Under the pieces are notes generated by a model. That model saw only the letters and a program-made list of their open reading frames with translations. It was not told where the DNA came from and did no database searches. A stretch of DNA of 64,000 bases from Pedobacter sp. PACM 27299 (GTDB taxonomy: Bacteria; Bacteroidota; Bacteroidia; Sphingobacteriales; Sphingobacteriaceae): the NCBI RefSeq assembly GCF_001412655.1, contig NZ_CP012996.1, positions 2,666,001 through 2,730,000 of the forward strand, in the 5' to 3' direction. The translations under genes and the position numbers were made by a program. Of the stretch, positions 29,193 through 36,581 are shown piece after piece. Each line of letters starts with the position of its first letter. Positions within the stretch are counted from its first letter, which is position 1.

Positions 29193-29712
29193 GGTTATGC
29201 TTTAATAGTTCCAAATTTAATTCTTTCTTTTCTTCTGCAGTACAATACTTAGAAGTCGACAAGTATTTTACTATGTTTTGCTTTAGTGTTTTGTCTTTGC
29301 TGTTTTTTAAATTAGCCAGCACAAACTTCTTATCATTTTGGATGTCGTCGTTGTAGTTCAGAAAAGCGGGCAGATTCGTTTGAATGGCCAGTCTTAAGAA
29401 TCTTATTTCCAAATGATCCGGTGCTTTTTTGACCGCTGTTTCTATCAGGTGTTTCCCGTTGTTAAAACGCTTAACTTTACTGATCGGACTCCATGCATAC
29501 TTGGCCTGCATCATTTCTGCAGCTCCTTTATAGCCAATTAACAGCGGGCTGGAGGACTCCGTAACCTCTGCCAGCAGCTTTAAAAGCTGATCTGCTGCGG
29601 TTTTACTTTTCGCGGAGGCCTGGAATAGACTTTTTACTTCCTGAATTTCTGGTTCTGCTGCATAAACTTTGCTCAACAGCAGCATGAACATCAAAAAGAC
29701 TATTTTCTTCAT
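29185..29712 (-). CDS. Exported protein of unknown function within the carotenoid operon
   Basis: 175 residues with a signal peptide ending in VYAAEPE. The body is alpha-helical and charged; LIGYKGAAEMMQAKYAWSP, then LEIRFLRLAIQTNLPAFL, then a C-terminal helix. No enzyme motif is recognised. Its start overlaps crtB by 4 bp (ATGA type) and its end overlaps crtZ by 8 bp, so it is co-translated with the pathway enzymes. Similar small exported genes in carotenoid clusters of Bacteroidota are plausible, but no function is known to me. Confidence 0.75.
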   Translation of the reverse strand: MKKIVFLMFMLLLSKVYAAEPEIQEVKSLFQASAKSKTAADQLLKLLAEVTESSSPLLIGYKGAAEMMQAKYAWSPISKVKRFNNGKHLIETAVKKAPDHLEIRFLRLAIQTNLPAFLNYNDDIQNDKKFVLANLKNSKDKTLKQNIVKYLSTSKYCTAEEKKELNLELLKHNHG

Positions 29713-30545
29713 ATCGTATTCGTTTTGTAACGGATGATGGAGTCGAACATCAATCCAAATTTATGGGCATTGGAAATTCTAATCCTTTGCGACATCACTT
29801 TCTCAGCAGTACTGGATTTAATCTTCTGAAACAGTTTTTTATAATAAACATAAGCCAGGTAAACACCGTTTCTTGAGGAGGCCGGTAGTTGTCGGATGCC
29901 AATCAATGCCCGTTTGAACTCTTCTTCTATTTCCTCTTCAATCAGCTTTTTTTCCGTGTTGGAGAAGGCCGATAAGTTTACATTAGGGAAATAGCTGCGG
30001 CTTAAGGTATAATAATCTGCGTTAATATCCCTCAGGAAATTTACCTTTTGAAAGGCAGAACCGAGCTGCATTGCCGAATCTTTTAGTTTTTCATATTGTA
30101 ATTTATCACCTTCTGTAAAAACTTGTAAGCACATTAGGCCAACTACCTGAGCTGATCCAAGGATGTATTCATTGTATTTTTCGGGGGTGTAAAGTGCTTG
30201 TTCCAGGTCCATTTCCATACTTCTAAGAAACAATTCTATCAGCTCTTTATCAATGTCATATTTGTTCACTACTTGCTGGAAAGAGTTGAGAATAGGGTTT
30301 AGGCTAATTCCATCTTCAATCGCTTCAAAGCAATCTCTTTTAAATTTAGAGAGTAAAATAGGCTTATCATAATCATGGAAGCTATCTACAATTTCATCCG
30401 CCAGCCTTACAAAACCATAAATGGCATATATCGGATGACGCAGTTTTTCCTCTAAAAAATAGATGCCTAAAGAAAAGCTGGTACTGTAACGCTTGGTGAT
30501 CATTTCGCTGCAGGCTGCTGACAGCTTATCGTATATCTCTTTCAT
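29709..30545 (-). CDS. crtB: Phytoene synthase
   Basis: 278 residues, trans-isoprenyl diphosphate synthase fold. The two aspartate-rich motifs are present: DEIVD in VRLADEIVDSFHD and RDINAD in NFLRDINADYYTLSR. It condenses two geranylgeranyl diphosphates to 15-cis-phytoene. The start lies 2 bp after the crtI stop and the end overlaps the next gene by 4 bp. No crtE (GGPP synthase) is in this window, so GGPP must come from elsewhere. Confidence 0.95.
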   Translation of the reverse strand: MKEIYDKLSAACSEMITKRYSTSFSLGIYFLEEKLRHPIYAIYGFVRLADEIVDSFHDYDKPILLSKFKRDCFEAIEDGISLNPILNSFQQVVNKYDIDKELIELFLRSMEMDLEQALYTPEKYNEYILGSAQVVGLMCLQVFTEGDKLQYEKLKDSAMQLGSAFQKVNFLRDINADYYTLSRSYFPNVNLSAFSNTEKKLIEEEIEEEFKRALIGIRQLPASSRNGVYLAYVYYKKLFQKIKSSTAEKVMSQRIRISNAHKFGLMFDSIIRYKTNTI

Positions 30546-30547
30546 GG

Positions 30548-32047
30548 CTATTTGTTTAGGTGCTTTATCAATTGTTGGGCGGCAAGGTTTCCAGAAATAA
30601 TCGATGGCGGAACTCCTGGTCCGGGCACAGTAAGTTGTCCGGCATAAAAAAGATTGTTGATTTTTTTATTTTTAAGGGTTGGTTTCAGGTTTGCAGTCTG
30701 CATCAGCGTGTTCGCTAAGCCGTACGCATTTCCTTTAAAAGAATTGTAATCGGTAATAAAATCACTGACACAGTAGCTTTTTTTATAATCCAGGTGTTTG
30801 CGTATTGGTGTTCCGGTATAAGCTTCCAGGCGGTCCATAATTAAATCAAAGTATTGTTCACGGATGGCTTCAGGATCTTTGATATCCGTGGCAAGCGGCA
30901 TCAATACAAATAAGTTTTCATGACCAGCTGGGGCTACCGATGGATCGGTGACACTTGGACAGCAGACATAGAATAATGGTTTTGTGGGCCATTGCGCTTG
31001 TTTATAGATCTCTCGTGAATGCTTTTTTAAATCCTCGTCAAAGAATAAAGTATGGTGATTTAAGCGCGCGACCTTAGTGTTTACCCCTAAATAGAAGATG
31101 AGGCAGGAGGGCGCAAGTACTCGGTTGTCCCAATATTTTTCTGAATAATTTCTCTGTGCAGCATTTAGCAGTTTTTCTTCCACATGATGGTAGTCTGCAG
31201 CAGCGATCAGGCCATCATAATGATGAGTCCCGCTTTCCGTAGTTAAACTGACTACTTGGTTTTCCTCCACATCAATTGCGGATACGGCGGCATTGGTATG
31301 AAATTTAGCACCCTGCATCTCCGCAATGGTCTTCATGGCTTTGATCACTTTTCCAAAGCCACCTTTTGGGTACCAGGTGCCTAATTTCAGCCCTGCATAG
31401 TTCATCAGACTGTATAGTGCTGGAGTATCTTCCGGCATTGCGCCAAGAAACAGCACCGGGAATTCCATTAAGGCAATGAGCCGGGGATCTTTGAAATATT
31501 TTTTAACGTGCGCACTAAAAGAGGTAAATACCTGTAGTTTAAACAAGCCTTTGATCAGGTCTACATCGGCAAATTCCATTAAGGAAAGTCCGGGTTTGTA
31601 CACCAGTTTGCCCATTCCAATGTTGTATTTATAGGCGGCTTCAGCTAAAAATTCCTTTAGTTTTTTAGCACTGCCAGTTTCTATGGATTCAAATAACGCG
31701 CACAATTCTTCGAAATTTGCCGGAATATTTAATACGTCATCAGCGCCGAAAACTACACTAAAGCCAGGATCAAGCAATTGCAGCTCATAAAAATCTTCTG
31801 CTTTATAGCCGAAATCATTGAAGAACTTTTCAAATACTTCGGGCATCCAATACCAGCTTGGCCCCATGTCAAACAGGTAGCCGTTCTCCGTAATCAGCTG
31901 ACGTGCCCTTCCCCCAATGTCTGCGTTTTTTTCATAAACATCCACCTGGTAACCTTGTTTTGACAGGTAAGCTGCTGCACTGATTCCGGCAAAACCTGCA
32001 CCAATGATGGCGATTTTAGTTTGAGCTTTATTTGTTGTAGTTGACAT
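30548..32047 (-). CDS. crtI: Phytoene desaturase
   Basis: 499 residues. The N-terminal Rossmann motif IAIIGAGFAGISAAAYLS with IGGRARQL binds FAD; the C-terminal motif YAGQLTVPGPGVPPSIISG is the bacterial CrtI signature. It carries out desaturation of phytoene to lycopene at the membrane. It is the first biosynthetic gene after the MarR regulator, which ends 29 bp upstream. Confidence 0.95.
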   Translation of the reverse strand: MSTTTNKAQTKIAIIGAGFAGISAAAYLSKQGYQVDVYEKNADIGGRARQLITENGYLFDMGPSWYWMPEVFEKFFNDFGYKAEDFYELQLLDPGFSVVFGADDVLNIPANFEELCALFESIETGSAKKLKEFLAEAAYKYNIGMGKLVYKPGLSLMEFADVDLIKGLFKLQVFTSFSAHVKKYFKDPRLIALMEFPVLFLGAMPEDTPALYSLMNYAGLKLGTWYPKGGFGKVIKAMKTIAEMQGAKFHTNAAVSAIDVEENQVVSLTTESGTHHYDGLIAAADYHHVEEKLLNAAQRNYSEKYWDNRVLAPSCLIFYLGVNTKVARLNHHTLFFDEDLKKHSREIYKQAQWPTKPLFYVCCPSVTDPSVAPAGHENLFVLMPLATDIKDPEAIREQYFDLIMDRLEAYTGTPIRKHLDYKKSYCVSDFITDYNSFKGNAYGLANTLMQTANLKPTLKNKKINNLFYAGQLTVPGPGVPPSIISGNLAAQQLIKHLNK

Positions 32048-32076
32048 GCTGGTGGTTTCTTTTGATGAGTTGATGA

Positions 32077-32685
32077 CTATCCTCTTGCCTTTGCCTTATG
32101 AAAATCTTCCAGCTTGGTCAGTATTGTGATCAATTGCATTTTTTCTTCCTGAGATAATGGTTCAGTAACATTCTTTGTGGCGGCCCTTATATTTTCCATA
32201 CTTTCATTGAGAAGCTGAGTTCCTTTTGAAGTAATGTGGATCATTCTATTCCTTTTGTCTGTGTCAATCGTAGTTTGTGTTACCAATTCCATACTAATCA
32301 ATCTGTTGATGATTTGTATCCCTGCAGATTTTTCATGAACATTCAATTTTATCAGCACGGTTTTTGTCATGCTCCCAAATGCAACCAGACTGATTAAATA
32401 AATGAAATCATCAGGAGTGGAAAATGCAGTGTTGGCAATCGCCACCTTTGCCTGTAATTTCGCATACCTGGACAAGTGCACTAATGAAGTATTAATGACA
32501 CTATCAGCCGATCGACCTTTCGATTTTCCTTCCCATTCAGGTTCTGAAGGAATCAGCAAACCTTCCTTTCTGGAATATTCATTTAGCCATTGCCCAAATG
32601 AATGTACATCCTGGGGATGCTGATCAGACTCCTCTTCGTAAATCTTAACTAAACTGATCAGGTCCTTTATTAAATCGTAATGCAT
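32077..32685 (-). CDS. MarR-family transcriptional regulator of the carotenoid operon
   Basis: 202 residues, longer than a minimal MarR protein. The winged-helix core (about 85-180) contains FGSMTKTVLIKLNVHEKSAGIQIINRL and the wing TDKRNRMIHITSKGTQLL. The N-terminal 70 residues form extra helices. As the first gene of the carotenoid operon it probably autoregulates it and may control the divergent TspO gene; two similar imperfect palindromes in the shared intergenic region could be operators. Confidence 0.85.
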   Translation of the reverse strand: MHYDLIKDLISLVKIYEEESDQHPQDVHSFGQWLNEYSRKEGLLIPSEPEWEGKSKGRSADSVINTSLVHLSRYAKLQAKVAIANTAFSTPDDFIYLISLVAFGSMTKTVLIKLNVHEKSAGIQIINRLISMELVTQTTIDTDKRNRMIHITSKGTQLLNESMENIRAATKNVTEPLSQEEKMQLITILTKLEDFHKAKARG

Positions 32686-32896
32686 ATTTTTAGAATCAGG
32701 TAGGCGAATAATTAAGCTAATATAGTATTAAATTGTACTAATAAATAAATTAATTTAGTTTTGTGTGCTGTAAAAAGTATAATAATATACTAATATTGCT
32801 TGGAACAAATTTACACTGAGGCTGTTATTCAGATATAGCGGTCATATTGAAAGATACGGACATCTGCTATAATAGTGCTATTTAATACAAAACAAT
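32686..32896. promoter_or_regulatory. Divergent promoter region with two candidate MarR operator palindromes
   Basis: 211 bp, very A/T rich. Site 1 (32723-32740) reads TAGTATTAAATTGTACTA and site 2 (32776-32791) AGTATAATAATATACT. Both share TAGTA/TACTA-type half-sites, 52 bp centre to centre. Site 1 is close to the marR start and site 2 close to the presumed tspO promoter. Recognition by the adjacent MarR protein is inference. Confidence 0.5.
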
Positions 32897-33679
32897 ATGA
32901 AGAAAATACTTCCTTTCGCCAATGGCATTGCTTTATTGGTCACAATTTTGGTCAACTATCTCTCTAATTCAGGATTGTTGAATGGCAATACCATGAAAAC
33001 GATATCAGATCGTTATTTTAATTATTTCACTCCTGCAGGGTATGCGTTTTCCATTTGGGGGCTTATTTATATTGGCTTGATCGCTTTTGTATTTTACACA
33101 TGGCGAGACTTTTCTAAAAAGAAAGAAGAAGATTCCATCGTGCTGAAAATAGGCTGGTGGTTTGTACTTTCTTGTCTGGCGAATTCTCTTTGGGTACTGG
33201 CCTGGTTATCTGATTATACCGCCTTATCGGTTCTGCTGATGGCAGTATTGTTGATTTCTTTGTGTAAGATCATCATCAATACCCGTATGGAATTAGATGC
33301 GCATCCGTTTAAAAGTTACCTTTTTGTTTATTGGCCTTTTGCACTGTATTCCGGATGGATTTCTGTTGCTTTTATTGCGAATATAGCGGCTTACCTGACT
33401 AAAATCCAGTGGAGTGGCTGGGGGATTTCTGCAGTCAGCTGGACTATTATAATGATTGTCGCAGCTGGATTGATCAATATTGTGATGGTGAGGCTGCGAA
33501 ATATGCGAGAATACGCGTCGGTTGGTATTTGGGCATTAATCGCGATTGCAGTCTCCAATGGAAAGAACAATGGTCCGGAATCAATAGTGTATGCCTGTTA
33601 TGTAGTTGCAGTGATTATATTTGTTTTCATTAGTATCAGTGCTTTGAAAAATCGCCAGAGCTCTTTAGAAAATATGTAA
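32897..33679 (+). CDS. TspO/tryptophan-rich sensory protein-like membrane protein
   Basis: 260 residues with about seven hydrophobic helices. FTPAGYAFSIWGLIYIGL and the Trp-rich WWFVLSCLANSLWVLAWL are typical of the tryptophan-rich sensory protein (TspO-like) branch, which is larger than classical TspO (about 160 residues). Classical members bind tetrapyrroles and in some bacteria tune pigment synthesis. Divergent from the carotenoid operon, so a link to pigment or light response is plausible but inferred. Ends 6 bp before the sulfatase gene. Confidence 0.75.
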   Translation: MKKILPFANGIALLVTILVNYLSNSGLLNGNTMKTISDRYFNYFTPAGYAFSIWGLIYIGLIAFVFYTWRDFSKKKEEDSIVLKIGWWFVLSCLANSLWVLAWLSDYTALSVLLMAVLLISLCKIIINTRMELDAHPFKSYLFVYWPFALYSGWISVAFIANIAAYLTKIQWSGWGISAVSWTIIMIVAAGLINIVMVRLRNMREYASVGIWALIAIAVSNGKNNGPESIVYACYVVAVIIFVFISISALKNRQSSLENM

Positions 33680-33685
33680 AACAAT

Positions 33686-35257
33686 ATGTTGAAACGCTTT
33701 AAAAAATGCTTCCTGCTTGCCAGTTTTTTTCTTGCCTCTAGCACTGTATTTGCCCAAACGCAAAGGGTTAAGCCAGCGGTAAAACCTAATATTATTTTCA
33801 TTATGGCCGACGACCATACTTCCCAATCCTGGGGAATTTATGGTGGCATATTGAAAGATTATGTAGTCAATAAGAATATAAAAAGGATGGCAGCTGAGGG
33901 GGCTGTTTTAAACAACGCTTTTTGTACAAATTCTATCTGTGTACCCAGCAGGGCGACCATTATGACTGGTCAGTACAGTCAGAAAAATAACGTGTATACC
34001 TTAGGTGATGCTTTAGATCCAGCTCATCCAAACATTGCTAAAGTACTACAGGGAAACGGTTATCAAACGGCATTAATCGGCAAATGGCACTTAAAGAAGC
34101 AGCCCACAGGCTTTGATCATTTCATGGTGATGGACGATCAGGGCGTGTATTTTAACCCCACGTTTAAGACAGAAAAAGACTGGAAGGATGATGGCCAGGC
34201 TGCTGGTGTGCTGCATAAAGGATACAATACAGATCTGGTGACGGACTACTCCATAGATTGGCTGAATCAGCGGGATAAGAACAAACCGTTCTTCATGATG
34301 ACACATTTTAAAGCGACTCATGAGCCCTGGGAATATCCGGAAAGATACCATAACCTGTATGCAGGACTGACGATTCCTGAGCCGGTATCTATACTTGATT
34401 TCGGACCAGAAACCAATGGCCGGACTTTTAAAGGACAGGATCTAGAAGACCTGGAAAGCCGCTGGGAACAGTATCAGAAAAACCCTGAAAAATATTGGAC
34501 TACTTATCCGGGGATGCCCTTTACCATTGAAGGTTTAGACAGCATTCAGGCCCGTAAGAAGATCTATCAGAAGTTTGTTAAAGATTACCTGAGGTGTGCC
34601 GCCGCAATTGATGACAATATTGGCAGGCTGCTGGACTACCTGAAGCGTAATGGCCTGGCGGAAAACACCATTGTGATATATACCTCAGATCAAGGTTACT
34701 TTTTAGGGGAACATGGCTTTTTTGATAAACGGATGATGTATGAGGAATCGTCAAGGATGCCTTTTGTGATTTGTTATCCGAAGGAAATTAAAGGAGGCAG
34801 CCGTGTCAATGATATCATCCTAAACATCGATTTTGCTGCACTTTTTGCAGATTATGCAGGCTTAAAAAAACCTGATTTCATCCAGGGGCAAAGCTTTAGG
34901 GATAATTTAAAAGGTAAAACTCCAAAAAACTGGCGCAAATCTATGTATTACCGTTATTGGGAACATAGTAAAGACAGGCCCGCTCATTTTGGGATTAGAG
35001 ACCAGCGTTATAAACTCATTTTTTACTACGGAAAGGGCCTTGGAATGAAAGGTGCTTCCAATGAATCCAGTCCAGCTGCCTGGGAGTTTTATGACCTTTC
35101 AAAAGATCCAAAAGAGCTGCACAATGCGATGAATGATCCAGCTTATAAACAGCAGATCGCCAGGATGAAAATTGAGTTATTGAAACAAAAGGAGCAGAGT
35201 GGTGATGACGATTCCGGCAGACCTGAGATGAAGGCCATTATGAACAGTTCATTTTAG
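33686..35257 (+). CDS. Secreted type I sulfatase
   Basis: 523 residues with a signal peptide ending in VFAQ. The sulfatase signature CVPSRATIMTG puts the formylglycine precursor at Cys85; metal-binding acids lie in IIFIMADDH, and YTSDQGYFLGEHGFFDKR is the second signature region. It needs a formylglycine-generating enzyme not seen in this window. It resembles arylsulfatase/heparan N-acetylglucosamine-6-sulfatase-like enzymes; the sulfated substrate is unknown. The 6-bp gap to the TspO-like gene suggests one transcript, an odd functional pair. Confidence 0.9.
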   Translation: MLKRFKKCFLLASFFLASSTVFAQTQRVKPAVKPNIIFIMADDHTSQSWGIYGGILKDYVVNKNIKRMAAEGAVLNNAFCTNSICVPSRATIMTGQYSQKNNVYTLGDALDPAHPNIAKVLQGNGYQTALIGKWHLKKQPTGFDHFMVMDDQGVYFNPTFKTEKDWKDDGQAAGVLHKGYNTDLVTDYSIDWLNQRDKNKPFFMMTHFKATHEPWEYPERYHNLYAGLTIPEPVSILDFGPETNGRTFKGQDLEDLESRWEQYQKNPEKYWTTYPGMPFTIEGLDSIQARKKIYQKFVKDYLRCAAAIDDNIGRLLDYLKRNGLAENTIVIYTSDQGYFLGEHGFFDKRMMYEESSRMPFVICYPKEIKGGSRVNDIILNIDFAALFADYAGLKKPDFIQGQSFRDNLKGKTPKNWRKSMYYRYWEHSKDRPAHFGIRDQRYKLIFYYGKGLGMKGASNESSPAAWEFYDLSKDPKELHNAMNDPAYKQQIARMKIELLKQKEQSGDDDSGRPEMKAIMNSSF

Positions 35258-35456
35258 TATTTCTTTTTAGTTTAAGGGTTTAAAGTAAAATATTATTATA
35301 TTCGATAGCTTTCTATTGATGATAATATATGCGCCTCAAACTAATTGTGCTGATTCAAATTTTCTTTAGGGAGAATAAAATGTTTTCTTTTTTATTATCC
35401 TTAATATTATTGCTTCGCAAGCGGTTTTTTCTCAGCAAATTCCGGAAAAGAAGCTG

Positions 35457-36581
35457 TTGGTTGATATTGCCAATTTGAATGGTGGGACAGTTTCCGAGAT
35501 TTTCCTTGAAAATGAATATATCCCACTGGAAAATACAAAAGAAAGCGAGGTTAACAGAGTGGATAAGGTGCTGGAGACCAAGGATAACTACCTCATTCTT
35601 GACACAAAGAAACCAGGTAAAATATTTATTTTCGATAAGCAGGGGAAGTTTGTACGAAAAATCAAGGAAATACCTGGAAAGAAAACGACGGCAGATGGTT
35701 TTCGGAACCTTTGGCTGGACGAAGCTAAAAATGAGATCATCAGCGAAGTATTCTCTACCATAGATGGCCTGAATTTAATTTACTTTGACCTGAATGGCAA
35801 CTTTTTGAGATCGAAAAAGCAACCTCATGGAGGTAGAGACCTTTATTATATAAACCAAAATATTTTTGCTGGAGTAAGCAGCTACTATCAATCCGGGGAC
35901 CTGAATAAAAAAGATCGCCCAAATTTTCATTTGTCCTTTTATAAGGATGGGAAAATGATCAAACAGTATTTTCCAATAGATACTGCTATTCTCAATTTGG
36001 ACCTGGATGATATCATTTATCGACCCTCTGGTATTGATGTGACGGATCCTGCTTTTTTATTCGTCAACACAGCAAGCTATAAGGTTTTCAATGTCAATGA
36101 AAAGGGTATTAACGCCATTTACAACATTGTGCTGCCTTTAAAAAACACACTGCCTGCAGATTTTATGACTAACAAAGCTCATCAAGGAAAGCGTTATCAA
36201 ATGGCCAGCGCTAACAAAGATTTAGTTTATGGATTCCAAAATTTATATAAACTAAAGAATTGGCTTTTTTTTAGTGCGAATCATGTGAATGATGATGACC
36301 TGATCATGTATAATTTACAAACTTCCAGCGCGATCGAATTGAGACATGTACAGGGTGATGCTTCAAATGCCTACCTGCCTGTATTCTTATTTGAAGGGTT
36401 GGTTGGAGTTTCACATCAAAATATCTATACTACTTTAAGCGCAGCAGAGTTATTTCAATCCAAAACGGATATGTCCGCTAAAAATCCTGCTTACAGTAAA
36501 TTGCTGAGTGATTTCTTTGCAAAATCATCTCGTTTGAGTAATCCGGTACTGGTTAGGTTAAAGCTGAAAGGTGATTTCTAG
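35457..36581 (+). CDS. 6-bladed beta-propeller-like protein with frameshifted signal peptide
   Basis: The intact frame begins at a TTG (35457), but the same frame upstream reads a good signal peptide (FFFIILNIIASQAVFSQQ) back to a stop at 35376 with no usable ATG. ATG codons at 35329 and 35380 lie in a frame that would join exactly if the T-run at 35388-35393 had one more T. The real protein is thus probably about 400 residues and exported. Propeller-like strands (DNYLILDTKKPGKIFIFDKQGKFVRKI) resemble BF3886-like 6-bladed propellers of Bacteroidota. Its end overlaps the receptor gene by 11 bp. Confidence 0.65.
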   Translation: MVDIANLNGGTVSEIFLENEYIPLENTKESEVNRVDKVLETKDNYLILDTKKPGKIFIFDKQGKFVRKIKEIPGKKTTADGFRNLWLDEAKNEIISEVFSTIDGLNLIYFDLNGNFLRSKKQPHGGRDLYYINQNIFAGVSSYYQSGDLNKKDRPNFHLSFYKDGKMIKQYFPIDTAILNLDLDDIIYRPSGIDVTDPAFLFVNTASYKVFNVNEKGINAIYNIVLPLKNTLPADFMTNKAHQGKRYQMASANKDLVYGFQNLYKLKNWLFFSANHVNDDDLIMYNLQTSSAIELRHVQGDASNAYLPVFLFEGLVGVSHQNIYTTLSAAELFQSKTDMSAKNPAYSKLLSDFFAKSSRLSNPVLVRLKLKGDF

